This document shows, piece after piece, positions 24,862-34,479 of a stretch of DNA of 64,000 nucleotides (within the stretch, counting starts at the first letter, position 1; each line of letters opens with the position of its first letter). Both the position numbers and the translations under genes were made by a program. Source of the stretch: Actinophytocola sp036378875 (GTDB taxonomy: Bacteria; Actinomycetota; Actinomycetes; Mycobacteriales; Pseudonocardiaceae). The DNA lies in the NCBI RefSeq assembly GCF_036378875.1, contig NZ_DASUVO010000082.1:1-64000 (forward strand). Reading direction: 5' to 3'. A model generated the notes under the pieces. The model saw nothing but the letters and a program-made list of their open reading frames with translations. It was not told the origin of the DNA and did no database searches.

Positions 24862-26715
24862 ATGGTGCTTCTGCGCCTGTCCGCTCGTGCCGTGGCCGAG
24901 ATGGACGATGCCGAGCTGGTGCGCGACCTCACCACCCAGTTCCTGTTCGTCGTCGGGTTTAGCCCCAGCAGCGATCAGCAGCGAGCGTGGCAGACCAGCG
25001 TGCCGTTGCTCGCGCGGGACCTGGTGGGCGCAGGGCTCGGTCATGTCGACATGCTGGTCGAGTACAACTTGCCGCACTCCAGCCTGCGCGCGGACGTTGT
25101 GCTGGCGGGGTTTCACCCGACGACCGGTCACGTGTCGTACGTGGTTGTGGAGTTCAAGCAGTGGACACACGCGACCGTCCTGGCGGATGACCCGGAGCTG
25201 TGCACGGTGGCTGGGGGTCGTGTAGTGCTCCACCCGATCGCACAGGTGCGCCGGTACTGCGAGTTCATCGCGGACTTCGTCGCGAGCGTGCAGGACGTTC
25301 CGGATGCGTTGGCGGGAATCGCCTGTCTCCCGAACGTCGACCGCGGCGAGGTCGCCTCGCTGTTGGAGTTGCCCGCTGACCGGTACGGCCAACTGTTCAC
25401 GCGGTCGGACCACGCCGCAATGATGGAGTTCCTTCGTACCCGCTTGGCGCCGAAGTCAGGACTGCCGGCCGCTGACCGATTGCTCAACAGCAAGGTCGCG
25501 CCGAGTACGCGGCTGATTAGTGTGGCGGCCGAGGAGATCCGGGACCGAGAAAACTTCGCGTTGCTTGACGAGCAGCATATTGCCTACCGGCAGGTCCTGC
25601 GCGCGGTCAGGAGAGCCCGGGCCTCCGACCACAAGGAAGCCATCGTCGTCTCCGGGGTTCCGGGGACCGGCAAGAGCACGCTTGGCTTGAGCCTCCTGGG
25701 CGAGTTGCACCGCAACGGCTACGCCGTCATGCACGCCACCGGCTCGAAGCCCTTCACCACGACGCTGCGGAAGGTCGCCGGCAAGGGCTCGACCCGTGTC
25801 CAGAAAGTGTTCCAGTACTTCAACAGCTTCTCCCAGGCGTCTCTCAACGAGCTCGATGTCCTCATCTGCGACGACGCTCAGCGGATTCGGCAATCGTCGA
25901 ACAACCGGTACACGCCGGCCGTCCAACGCAGTGCCAAGGAACAGGTCGCGGAGCTTCTCGACGCTGCATACGTCCCTGTCTTCCTGCTGGACGAGGATCA
26001 GATCTTGCGGCCCGGCGAGTTGGGCACCATCGACCACATCATGGCCGCGGCCACCGACAGGGACATTCCCGTGCGGCGTGTCGACCTCACGGGGCAGTTC
26101 CGGAGCGGCAGCAGCAGGTACGAGACGTGGGTTCCTCGTCTGCTTGGCCTCGACGAGTCACGCGCGGGCCCGGTCGCGTGGGAGCCGGACGGTCGGTTCG
26201 ACCTCGAGGTCGTCGACGCACCTGACGAGATGGAACGGTTGCTGGCCGACAAACACGACCAGGGCTACGCCGCGCGCATGACAGCGGGGTTCTGCTGGCC
26301 CTGGAGCGACGCCGTACCACACCGGCCCCTGGTCGACGACATCGTCATCGGCGACTGGCACAAGCCTTGGCCCGTCAAGGGAGACCGTGGTGTCAACGGC
26401 GCACCCCCATCCCAGCTGTGGGCCACCGACCCGGGCGGGTTCGGGCAGGTGGGGTCGATCTATGTGGCGCAGGGATTCGAGTACGACTGGAACGGCGTCA
26501 TCATCGGTCCTGACATGGTGTGGCGCGACGACCGCTGGATCACCAACCGCGCCGCGAGCAAGGACAGCATCGTCGCCCGCGCCAACGCCGAGGTCTTCGA
26601 CCGGCTCGTTCGGCAGACCTACCGGGTGCTGCTCACCCGGGGCAGGGCCGGCACGGTCCTCTACTCCACTGACCCGGAGACACGGGTCAAGCTGCGACAG
26701 CTCCTCAACAAGTAA
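24862..26715 (+). CDS. Nuclease-fused DUF2075 (Schlafen group 3-like) helicase
   Basis: 617 residues, ATG 24862 with GGAG eight bases upstream. The N-terminal 200 residues have RADVVLAG (Asp78) and VVVEFKQW (Glu97, Lys99), a PD-(D/E)xK-type metal site. The second half is a P-loop helicase: GVPGTGKS (265-272), VLICDDAQRI as Walker B, VFLLDEDQIL (motif III-like), QFRSGSSRYE (motif IV) and YRVLLTRGRAGTVLYS (motif VI with arginine finger). DUF2075 proteins with such nuclease heads are found in phage-defence contexts. It stands alone, next to a small membrane protein. Codon use matches its neighbours. Confidence 0.8.
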   Translation: MVLLRLSARAVAEMDDAELVRDLTTQFLFVVGFSPSSDQQRAWQTSVPLLARDLVGAGLGHVDMLVEYNLPHSSLRADVVLAGFHPTTGHVSYVVVEFKQWTHATVLADDPELCTVAGGRVVLHPIAQVRRYCEFIADFVASVQDVPDALAGIACLPNVDRGEVASLLELPADRYGQLFTRSDHAAMMEFLRTRLAPKSGLPAADRLLNSKVAPSTRLISVAAEEIRDRENFALLDEQHIAYRQVLRAVRRARASDHKEAIVVSGVPGTGKSTLGLSLLGELHRNGYAVMHATGSKPFTTTLRKVAGKGSTRVQKVFQYFNSFSQASLNELDVLICDDAQRIRQSSNNRYTPAVQRSAKEQVAELLDAAYVPVFLLDEDQILRPGELGTIDHIMAAATDRDIPVRRVDLTGQFRSGSSRYETWVPRLLGLDESRAGPVAWEPDGRFDLEVVDAPDEMERLLADKHDQGYAARMTAGFCWPWSDAVPHRPLVDDIVIGDWHKPWPVKGDRGVNGAPPSQLWATDPGGFGQVGSIYVAQGFEYDWNGVIIGPDMVWRDDRWITNRAASKDSIVARANAEVFDRLVRQTYRVLLTRGRAGTVLYSTDPETRVKLRQLLNK

Positions 26716-26840
26716 CTCCGTACCGGACACACAGCCGGTACGGAGAAGCCGTCGACACCAGCCTCAGGCGGCTACGCGGTAGACGCGACAGTGCTGTTCG
26801 CGCTTCTCTCCGTTCCGACTGCCAGGAACAAGAGGACCCA

Positions 26841-27155
26841 ATGACGACGCCACCCGCGCCGCAGCCGAATTCTACGGCTTCCACCGTCACACCAACACCT
26901 CCGACGCATTCGGACAGCCAGGATCCGCCGGCCTGGCGCCTGGCCTTTCGGATCGTCGACTCCATGCTGGCAGGCGACTGGGCAACGTTTGTTCGCTCGA
27001 CAGTCCTGCTGTTACTCCCGATAGTGTCGATCGCGTTGCTGGCCCACCTGCTGGGACCACTCTCGGCCGCGGCTCTCGGCCTCGGCTCGATCGGCACCGC
27101 GACCTACACCCGGCACGCCCGCACCAAGGGCAGAGCGCGCCGTCGGCAGGGGTAG
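26841..27155 (+). CDS. Small single-span membrane protein
   Basis: 104 residues, ATG 26841 with AAGAGGA upstream. A Pro/Thr-rich N-terminus (1-35) is followed by an amphipathic region, a hydrophobic stretch (VLLLLPIVSIALLAHLLGPL) and a strongly basic C-terminus (HARTKGRARRRQG). It has no recognised family. It lies 125 bases behind the DUF2075 gene and may be its partner, but it has its own gap. The next 310 bases show nothing recognisable. Confidence 0.5.
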   Translation: MTTPPAPQPNSTASTVTPTPPTHSDSQDPPAWRLAFRIVDSMLAGDWATFVRSTVLLLLPIVSIALLAHLLGPLSAAALGLGSIGTATYTRHARTKGRARRRQG

Positions 27156-27465
27156 CGAAATCCTCGCCAGACGCCCAGCCGAGGAACCGTAAAACTCTAG
27201 TGAAATCCCGCAAGCGACAAACAGACGGCCCGGGACCGTGGGCTACTCACGTCCACACGTCGACGGACGCGCCGTACGCTCCCCATCGGTCAGGAGCCTC
27301 GAACCCCTGACCGGGACCTCTGTCAATCCGACTTAATCCAGGCACGCCTACGCATCGGAGTTCGCACCGCGCGAATGGATTTCACCGGATCATGGCCGGC
27401 TCCGCCGCCGACTCACCCCATCCGCGCCTGGACCCATTGCCCGGCGGAGGCCGCATGGCACGCCA

Positions 27466-27783
27466 TCAGGCTCCGGGTGCCCGGTACTCCGGCATCTTGG
27501 CCCGCGCCTCGTCCATCTCTGCGGCGGTCAGCAGCGGGGTCGTGCTGAGTTCGACGCTGCCGCTCTGGTTGACCGCGAGCGAGATCGCGGCGGCTGCCGA
27601 GGCGTCGGCGTCGATGAGGACGATCACGTCCTCCTGGCCGTAGGCGAAGTAGAACGCCTCGACCTTCCCTCCGACCGATTCCATGAGGGTGCGGACGTAG
27701 GCCTCACGCGCGGTGAAGCCTTCTTTGACCGCGCCCTGGATGCCAGCCTGCGTGTACTTGCCGTGAATCAGGAATTTCGCCAT
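27466..27783 (-). CDS. GYD domain protein
   Basis: 105 residues, ATG 27783 behind GAGGTG. MAKFLIHGKYTQAGIQGAVKEG, EAFYFAYGQEDVIVLIDA and AISLAVNQSG match the GYD family, small ferredoxin-like dimeric proteins of unknown function (named for a Gly-Tyr-Asp motif; here GQED). The length is normal. Non-coding or remnant DNA lies on both sides. Confidence 0.75.
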   Translation of the reverse strand: MAKFLIHGKYTQAGIQGAVKEGFTAREAYVRTLMESVGGKVEAFYFAYGQEDVIVLIDADASAAAAISLAVNQSGSVELSTTPLLTAAEMDEARAKMPEYRAPGA

Positions 27784-28112
27784 GGTGCACCTCGTCGCTC
27801 CCAATCGTTCGGAGCCCCCACTGCAAGGTAGGGTCGTCGTCGAGTGATCACCACTCGAACCGGTGGACGCCAGCCATCCGAGTTGAGCACCTCGGCACGC
27901 AGGACCGTGTCGTTCTGGCTCGCACAACCGGCACACCACACGCTGTCGGACATGGCTGAGGTGGCGTTCACGGCGCGGGCCACGCTGATCGGCCAGTTCC
28001 TGGTCGGCGTCGTGCGCGGCCTGGCCGGCCACAACGAGGTAGCTCGTGTTCTGGTCACCGATGCTCGTGGTCGAGGGCGACCGTGTGGAGAAGGAGTCCA
28101 TTGGCAAGCCAA

Positions 28113-28140
28113 CCGGGTGATAACCCGCTATATCACCCGG
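28113..28140. promoter_or_regulatory. Perfect inverted repeat, operator or terminator candidate
   Basis: CCGGGTGATA (28113-28122) and its exact complement TATCACCCGG (28131-28140) flank eight bases. The AT-rich inner ends and the position beside integrative-element genes suit a GntR/KorSA-type operator, but no such regulator gene remains nearby. A terminator is the alternative. Confidence 0.4.
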
Positions 28141-28156
28141 CCGGGACTCTCGGTCA

Positions 28157-28435
28157 TTGGCCGAGGCCCGGTCGTCCGGAGTGGCCGGGGCCCCGGAGCG
28201 AGCGCGGTTCGTCATCGGCGGACAGCTCGCGCACTATGGCGAGGGCCGGCAGCCGCGCACCGACGTCGACCGCGGCGTCGAGGTCCTCGACGCGGCCATG
28301 TCCCACGGCACCACGCTGCACGGAACGCTCACCCAAGCCGCCGCCCGGGCCGCTCGCGACCTCGCTCAGGCATGCGCCCGACTCGCGATCCTGCCCGAGC
28401 CCGAACCAGCCGAGGGCGGATCACCCGCTGGCTGA
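28157..28435 (+). CDS. Hypothetical small protein
   Basis: 92 residues if read from TTG 28157; GTG 28181 is an alternative. Third positions are strongly G/C and the middle reads like a folded protein (FVIGGQLAHYGEGRQPRTDV, AMSHGTTLHGTLTQAAARAA), but there is no clear ribosome site and no family match. It lies just behind the 28113 palindrome. It could be a leftover gene of the integrative element. Confidence 0.35.
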   Translation: MAEARSSGVAGAPERARFVIGGQLAHYGEGRQPRTDVDRGVEVLDAAMSHGTTLHGTLTQAAARAARDLAQACARLAILPEPEPAEGGSPAG

Positions 28436-28663
28436 CACTGCGCGAGCAGCCACTGACACGAACCGAGAAATGGCCAATGACATCGGAACAAGAAGTCTCA
28501 GCAGCGGCCGGCGCACACCGCCCTTCGCACTCTCCGGCGGGCACGGCCGCTCTTCCCGTGCTGCCGCCGAGCGACCCCGCTCCTGCACGGAGCACCTCTT
28601 GCATGTTGGCCGGCGGACTCTGAATGGACGTGGTTCGGCTGCGGCTGTCGGGCCAGGCCAACC

Positions 28664-29611
28664 CTAAGCGACGGTGCCCGAGGCGGGGGCATCTCCTCGT
28701 CCGGCGGTCGGCGCGGGCCTGTGGGCGGCGTCGATGAGTCTGGCTGCGGCCGGGTTGAGGATCCCGCGTTCGATGTAGCGCTTCTCGGTGGTTTGGATGC
28801 TGGTCTGGCGTAGCTGGTCGGCGACTTGGCGGGAGCTCTGGCCGGCTTTGGCGAGGACGGTGCCGTCGGTCTTTCTGCCGACGTGGGTGGTGAAGTCCGG
28901 GTAGCCGATCCGAAGCCGGAGTCGGCGGACTGACCGCTGGACGTTGGATGGGTGGCGCCAGCCGAGCAGGCCGGATGGGAACACGGGTTCCATCGTGCCG
29001 GCGCCGGTGGTTGCCATGGCGGGTGCGCGGACCAGGAGCAGGGTGTGTAGGAAGTCGGGGAGCGAGAGGATGCCGCGGGAGCTGGCCGTTTTGCCCTCGT
29101 TCCGGACCAGTCCTTTGCCTTTCACGTGGACGATGTTGCCGTTGAAGAACACGGTGTGCGGCGGCAGTTTGACGTGTACGCCGTCCGGGGCGATGACGGT
29201 GATGACCTCGTCGGTGATGTTGAGGTCGTACCACCGCACGGCGAGCGCTTCGCCGAACCGGCAGCCGGTGCCGAACAGGAAGCGGATCAGGTCGGGCAGG
29301 TCGGCCTTGACGGCTTTCTTGTCGGCGTCGAGCTTCGCCAGGAAGTCGACAAGTTCGGGTTCGTCATAGGCGCGTGCGGCTCGCTTGGGGCCGCCTTCGA
29401 TCTTGCGGACCGAGGCGACCGGGTTGACGCTCAGCACGTCGTGGTCGATGGCGACCTGCATGATCCCGGAGATGCATGCATGTAGTTCCGGACCCGGCCT
29501 TCGTACCGGTCGTACGTGGTGCCGACCCGGCGACGTCGCACGTCTTCCAGGTAGAGCTTCGCGGCGTGCCGGACACGTGAGGCGGCGGTCAGGGTGGTGC
29601 CCCCGGCCAGG
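28664..29611 (-). pseudogene. Tyrosine integrase, disrupted
   Basis: The catalytic half is intact in one frame: FLFGTGCRFGEALAVRW (first Arg), FTTHVGRKTDG (HxxR) and TTEKRYIERG (nucleophile Tyr). The N-terminal core-binding part survives in a different frame as RHAAKLYLEDVRRRRV with TTYDRYEGRVRNYM (about 29475-29611). The two meet at ATGCATGCATG (29472-29482), with about 40 residues missing and a frame change, so a deletion has joined them. Such recombinases insert actinomycete integrative elements into tRNA genes. No tRNA or attachment site was seen in the window. Confidence 0.7.
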
Positions 29612-29711
29612 TTCGTACAGCATCCGCACGAAACCGCATCCGTCGTGAGCTGCTGGTTTCCACCACGGTCGAGATCTCACGCCGCCGTCGCGGCCAGGGC
29701 GGTGGGGCGTG

Positions 29712-30527
29712 ATGGCCGCGACGATCGAGCCAACCCGGCCGTCGCGTGGGAAGGTGACGGCCGAGGAGTGGGTGCGTCGGGCGTGCACGTTGGTCGTGGC
29801 CGGGGTGGCGGCGTATGCGTCGTATCAGCACCAGCGCGGCTACGCCCGGGAAGGCGGTTCCGACGCGGCTGGCGCGGTGTTGTGGCCGCTGTCGGTGGAT
29901 GGCCTGCTGGTGCTGGCCACGGTGGGCGTGCTCACGTCCAGCCAGCAGGCCAGTCGCCGGTACCGGATTGCGGTGTGGGTGTCGTTCTGGGCGGGCATTG
30001 CCATGTCGCTGACGGCCAACATCTCTGCCGCCCCGACGTTGACCTTGCAGCCGATCTTGGTGGCCGGTTGGCCGCCGGTGGCCCTGCTGCTGGCTGTCGA
30101 GTTGCTGGCCCACGGTCCGCGCTCTCGGCAGCACATCGAGACTGAGCCCGCCACGTCTGAGACTGAGCAAGCTGCGGTCGAGACCGTGGAGGCCGGATCC
30201 GAGACCGGGGCGGCCGCCCCGGTGGTGGTTGGAGACAGCGAGGCTGGCACCGAGAGCGGCGACGAGAGTGACGGCGAGACCGCGCAGGTGATCACTCTCG
30301 CCGGTGTCTCGCCGCACAGCGGGGCAGCGGGCGAGCCGACCGCCCAGGAGGCCATGTGGGTGCACTTCCAGCGCGAGCAGGCCCACGGTCGGACTCCGAC
30401 CGGTGCCGAGCTGGACCGGGTGGCCGGCACGAACAACTACGGCCGCACAGTGCTGCGGCAGTGGCGCAACGAGGGCCGCATCCCACCCGTCGACCAGGAT
30501 CAGCGCATGCGAGGGGGTGTGGGATGA
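29712..30527 (+). CDS. DUF2637 (SpdB-like) membrane protein
   Basis: 271 residues; ATG 29712 fits GGTGGGG better than GTG 29709. Four helices (CTLVVAGVAAYASYQH, AVLWPLSVDGLLVLATVGVL, IAVWVSFWAGIAMSL, ILVAGWPPVALLLAVELLAHG) carry the SVDGLL and WPP motifs of DUF2637, found in transfer and spread genes of actinomycete integrative plasmids. An acidic linker (Glu/Thr-rich, about 140-200) leads to a C-terminal domain AHGRTPTGAELDRVAGTNNYGRTVLRQW that looks like a small helix-turn-helix. It lies divergent from the integrase remnant. Confidence 0.75.
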   Translation: MAATIEPTRPSRGKVTAEEWVRRACTLVVAGVAAYASYQHQRGYAREGGSDAAGAVLWPLSVDGLLVLATVGVLTSSQQASRRYRIAVWVSFWAGIAMSLTANISAAPTLTLQPILVAGWPPVALLLAVELLAHGPRSRQHIETEPATSETEQAAVETVEAGSETGAAAPVVVGDSEAGTESGDESDGETAQVITLAGVSPHSGAAGEPTAQEAMWVHFQREQAHGRTPTGAELDRVAGTNNYGRTVLRQWRNEGRIPPVDQDQRMRGGVG

Positions 30528-30587
30528 CCGCCCAGCTTCCCGCCGTCCCCGCCCGGTCCGGCCGACACCACCCACCCGCGACGGGCG

Positions 30588-31199
30588 TTGGCGCGACTGG
30601 CGCTGTCCTCCGCGTACCGGGAGGCCGCTGACTTCGCCGCCGGTGGCGTGCCGACCGTCAGTGACGAGTACGGCGACGCCTACGACTACGTCGACCACGC
30701 CGCCCGCCTGGTCTCCAGGGCCCGGGACGTGCTGACCCGGGCGGTGGTCTACGCGCGCGAGCGTGGCGGCCGGTGGGACGACATCGCCGAAGCCCTCAAC
30801 CTCACCGCCGAGCAGGCTCGCGACCTGTACACCGCCGTGATCGACCAGTGGGAAGACGCACTCGACCGGCCATGGGAACGCTCCGGACGGTTCCTGTCCA
30901 GCCGGATGCCGGACGGCACCACTAAGCCCGACGAGACCGCCGCCGACCTCGACCGGTGGTGTCTGCGGCATCTGGAGGAGAACGACGGCGCCCGGCACAA
31001 CGCCCGCCACGCCGGCATCGAAGACCGCATGGTCTCGGCCAACCTGCCCGAGCACACTCCGCTCACCGAGATGAACAGCCTGACCCGCACCGCGGCCTAC
31101 CTCATCCAGCGCGGCAGCGAAGCGACGGACGCGGAGCGGGATGCCTACGAGATCCGCAAGAAGGCACTGATGGCCAAGCTCAGCCAGGCGGAGACCTAG
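30588..31199 (+). CDS. Hypothetical protein of the integrative element
   Basis: 203 residues from TTG 30588, which has no clear ribosome site. An ATG at 30524 directly behind the DUF2637 gene opens a different frame that stops after 35 codons, so a single-base frameshift near the start is possible. The product is helical and polar, with YDYVDHAARLVSRARDVL, ARERGGRWDDIAEALNLT (resembling a sigma region 4/HTH turn) and DRWCLRHLEEN. It has no recognised family. Gene order places it with the integrative-element genes. Confidence 0.55.
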   Translation: MARLALSSAYREAADFAAGGVPTVSDEYGDAYDYVDHAARLVSRARDVLTRAVVYARERGGRWDDIAEALNLTAEQARDLYTAVIDQWEDALDRPWERSGRFLSSRMPDGTTKPDETAADLDRWCLRHLEENDGARHNARHAGIEDRMVSANLPEHTPLTEMNSLTRTAAYLIQRGSEATDAERDAYEIRKKALMAKLSQAET

Positions 31200-31562
31200 A
31201 TCCAAAGCTAACCAACGTGGGTGAACACCCCGTTGGAGCAGGAGAGGACGAGCCAGGGTGGGGCACCCATGTCAAGTGGGTGGCCCCGCCTGCTGCTACA
31301 TCGGCGGTGTGCTGGGCAGGAATACGGGAATGCCGATGCCGAAGGTCAGTGAGAGGGCCTACAAGGTTGTGCTGGGTTCGCCCAGCGGTCGTTAGCCAGG
31401 TCGAGCCGAGCACGACCGACCAGCACACGAGCTATGTGGACGGTTCGGGCTCCCGCTCGGCGGGGGATGGCAGCCGCAGTGCCTCCAGGCCGGCGAGGCG
31501 GGCTCACAGGCCTGGCCGGTGTCGTAGATGATCACTGTGACCTGACATTCGGCCAGGACCCC

Positions 31563-32201
31563 GTGCGTGGGCCACACCATGAGTACCTCGAACTGCTCAC
31601 GCCGAGCTGGCCTGTCCTCATCCACGGGGTGCACCGCCAGACCATCCCGGCGAAGCTGGTCATCGGCCAGTGCCGGGGACGCGTCGGGGACGCGCTGCTG
31701 GCCAGGTTCGACCGGGACGGCGTGGTGACGTACGGGGACTTCCGGCTAACCCGTGACTGTGTCCACGGCTACGTTGGGTTCCTGTCCTGGCGCACTGACT
31801 GGCAGATCCGGCGTTCCAGCCGTACCGACGGCATCCGGCTGACCATCACGGCACCGGACAAGCGGGACGCCACCGGCTGGGTGCCGGTGGAGATGATCGC
31901 GCTCGACCTGCTGAAGACGCTGCCGCGCGACAAAGTCGCTGAGGGGCCCGCGCGGTCTTCGGTCTTCGCCCCTGCTTGGGGGGTGCTACTGAGTGGAGGC
32001 CGCGTTCCCAGAAGCGAGCACCAACGCGTCGCCTCCGGGACTCGCTGTACCGCTCTGATCGGGCCTAGCCTTTTCCAGCCGCGGTCAGGGATTGTCGTAC
32101 CGCTGTGTCATTGTGCAGTTGCCAGCCGTAGCTCTGGCGGTCTGCAGTTGGCCCCGCCACAGGCGGCTTCAAGTAGCCCCGCCTCGACGAGGCAGACTTG
32201 A
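31563..32201 (+). CDS. Hypothetical protein
   Basis: 212 residues if started at GTG 31563; ATG 31434 would add 43 doubtful residues. The first 125 residues look like a real domain (HHEYLELLTPSWPVLIHGVHR, GDALLARFDRDGVVTYGDFRL, TRDCVHGYVGFLSWRTDWQI), whereas the part after AEGPARSS (from about 31950) is low in coding character, as if the 3' end had been replaced. No family is recognised. The 220 bases behind it hold nothing recognisable. Confidence 0.4.
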   Translation: MRGPHHEYLELLTPSWPVLIHGVHRQTIPAKLVIGQCRGRVGDALLARFDRDGVVTYGDFRLTRDCVHGYVGFLSWRTDWQIRRSSRTDGIRLTITAPDKRDATGWVPVEMIALDLLKTLPRDKVAEGPARSSVFAPAWGVLLSGGRVPRSEHQRVASGTRCTALIGPSLFQPRSGIVVPLCHCAVASRSSGGLQLAPPQAASSSPASTRQT

Positions 32202-32422
32202 GTTCAGTTACACACCGTTACTATTGCTCTGAATTCACACCACCGCTCTGCGGCGTGACAGTGTGTTCGCGCCGGTTCGGCCCGCTTGCAACGCGTTGCT
32301 CGGACCGGCGGTTCAATGGCGCCGACAGCTTTGAGCCGGGTTCTTCTCCTTTGTGTCTTTCTTCGAGTCGTCAGTATGCGTGTTCCCTATGATCCGAGTG
32401 CCGCTTTGGAGAGGTAGACCGG

Positions 32423-34360
32423 ATGCAGAACGAAGTTTCAGGCACCGTGTACGGGCATGTCATCCAGGCACGACACATCGATCGCGTGGAGGTGCACCTC
32501 CGGTCCCCCGTTCGACACCTGCGGCAGCTGCCGCCCGCTGCCCCACTGATCGGTAGGAGTTCCGAGCTCGTCGAGCTTCGTTCCCGGTTCAGCGCCCAGC
32601 CTTCGGCGATTGCCGTCACGGGACAGCCCTGGGTCGGGAAGAGTGCGCTCGCCGTCGCGTTCGCGCACGAAATCATGGACGAATACCCGGAGGGCCAGAT
32701 CTACCTGGACTTCGGAGGGAACGGTGGTTCCGCGGCATCGGTCGAGGAATCGCTGCGGTGGGTGCTGCACTCCTTCGGAATGGGCGACGCCTATCTTCCG
32801 GAGAAGCTCGATCACCTCGTCGCCGCTTACCGCAGCGTGTTGGCGGAGAAGCGGGTGCTTGTCGTGCTCGACAACGTCGCCGACCCGACAGCGGTTGACG
32901 TGTTCAGCACGAACACCGGGTTGGTGCTGGCGACGTGCAGAGGTGTGCCCCTGGTTTCGGATCGCGTGAGCACGCTCTCTCTGAATCCCTTGGGTTCGGA
33001 GGACGCGACTACCTTGCTGCTGCGGGAGGCCGGCGGGGACGTCGGGTGGCACGGTGACGACGCGGGACGCCTCACCGTGCTCTGTGGCGGTCTTCCGCTG
33101 GCGTTGGCCGCCGTGGCCAACCGCCTCCGGGCCACCACCTACTCGCCGAGCGGGCTGGCGGACCTGGTGGTCAATCGCCGTGAACCGCTGTCGACCCTGG
33201 CATTCAACGGCGCAACTCTGAGTGATTCTCTGCTGGCGTCGTACCGTCGGCTCCCGGAGACCGCCCGGCGGGCCTTCCGAAGGCTCGGTCCCTTCCCGGG
33301 CGAGACGATCAGTTCGCGGGCGCTCGAACTGGTGACCGGCTTCGACGTGGACATGACCAGGGGTGTCAGCCGCGCCTTGATCGCCGAAGGCCTGCTGGTC
33401 GAGCATTGGCGCGGTGGTACGGCTGAGCTGCCGGTGCCGTTCCGGCTGCTGGCGGAGGAACTCGTCGCCGCCGAGGACGGGTTGACCACCGCTCAGGTGC
33501 TCGACGAAATCCTGGACTCGTACGTGAAGGCCGCCCAGTCGGCCCTGGCCAGCTGGATCGGCGTACACCCGCCCGGCACCGACGACACCCTGTCCGACAT
33601 GGTCCGGCGGGGCGGCCGGGGGTTCTTCATCGGCGAATCGAAAACCTTGCTGCGTCTGCTGAAACATGCGGCAGGACACCGGCTGGACGCTGCGGTCGGC
33701 ATCGCCGTGCCGTTGATCGAGTACGCGGTTCGGGAGAACGGCGACCTGGATGCTGTGCACGAGTTGGCCCTGCGAGCCGTAACCGAACTCACTGACGACC
33801 ACCGGGGCGCCTTCGACCTTCTGCTGAAGCTGAACGCGCTGTACATTCGCCTGTCTCGCTCCGCAGAAGCTGCGGACTGCCTGGTCGCGGCGCAGCGGAT
33901 CGCCAGAGATGCGCGCGATAACGAGCGCCGGGTCTGGGCTACGCGGCAGCTGCTCACGGCATTCGAACAGCGGCTCGCTGAAGCGCGGCACTCCGGGGAA
34001 GGCGACCGGATCGCGAACAGCCTCGTCATGGTGGCCGGCGCCCACCGCGACCTCGGCGACCTGATGTCGGCGCGCCACTTCCTCCTCGAAGCGCTGATCA
34101 TCTACCGCACCACCGCCAGCCCGCAGGATGTTGCCGAGGTCCTCAACGATCTGGGGGACGTATGCCGCACGATCGGCCAGCTCGCGGACTCCGTGCAGTT
34201 CCTCCAGGAGAGCGTGCACCTGTTCGAACAGGTTGGAGATCGGGAGGGCACGGCACTTGCACTCGAGAGCCTGGCCGATACCCTGAGCGGCTTGGGTAGG
34301 CACCCCGAGGCAGCGGCAGTGTTGGAACGCTCCGATGCTTTGCTGACCAACCAGGCGTAG
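32423..34360 (+). CDS. NLR-like NB-ARC/TPR protein with N-terminal amyloid-type motif
   Basis: 645 residues, ATG 32423 behind GGAGAGG. Residues 2-24 (NEVSGTVYGHVIQARHI) fit the pattern NxhxGxVxGxVhQAxxIxG seen in bacterial amyloid signalling sequences of the RHIM-like kind. The NB-ARC domain follows with GQPWVGKS (67-74), VLVVLDNVAD (Walker B), LVLATCRGV and CGGLPLALAAVAN. A winged-helix segment and about 200 residues of TPR repeats (GDLMSARHFLLEALIIYRT..., GQLADSVQFLQESVHLFEQ) complete it. By analogy with fungal and bacterial NLRs, ligand sensing by the TPRs would assemble the N-terminal motifs into a template that recruits the SEFIR and small helical proteins next door, which end in the same motif. 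Confidence 0.85.
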   Translation: MQNEVSGTVYGHVIQARHIDRVEVHLRSPVRHLRQLPPAAPLIGRSSELVELRSRFSAQPSAIAVTGQPWVGKSALAVAFAHEIMDEYPEGQIYLDFGGNGGSAASVEESLRWVLHSFGMGDAYLPEKLDHLVAAYRSVLAEKRVLVVLDNVADPTAVDVFSTNTGLVLATCRGVPLVSDRVSTLSLNPLGSEDATTLLLREAGGDVGWHGDDAGRLTVLCGGLPLALAAVANRLRATTYSPSGLADLVVNRREPLSTLAFNGATLSDSLLASYRRLPETARRAFRRLGPFPGETISSRALELVTGFDVDMTRGVSRALIAEGLLVEHWRGGTAELPVPFRLLAEELVAAEDGLTTAQVLDEILDSYVKAAQSALASWIGVHPPGTDDTLSDMVRRGGRGFFIGESKTLLRLLKHAAGHRLDAAVGIAVPLIEYAVRENGDLDAVHELALRAVTELTDDHRGAFDLLLKLNALYIRLSRSAEAADCLVAAQRIARDARDNERRVWATRQLLTAFEQRLAEARHSGEGDRIANSLVMVAGAHRDLGDLMSARHFLLEALIIYRTTASPQDVAEVLNDLGDVCRTIGQLADSVQFLQESVHLFEQVGDREGTALALESLADTLSGLGRHPEAAAVLERSDALLTNQA

Positions 34361-34479
34361 TCATTGCGCGGAGTATTGGCCACTAGGTCACCGCGTCGAT
34401 GTACAGCTTCTGTCGTGACGGCGGTGAGGAATGTCCGTGGCAAATCGTGCCGACGCGATTAGATCTTCGGCACACGGGC

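Noticed and set aside
27784..28112. Minus-strand frames extending the GYD gene upstream
   Set aside because: The GYD fold begins at ATG 27783 with a good ribosome site; the upstream residues have no coding character.
31327..31392. Short frame MPMPKVSERAYKVVLGSPSGR
   Set aside because: Only 21 codons with no ribosome site or precursor-gene context.
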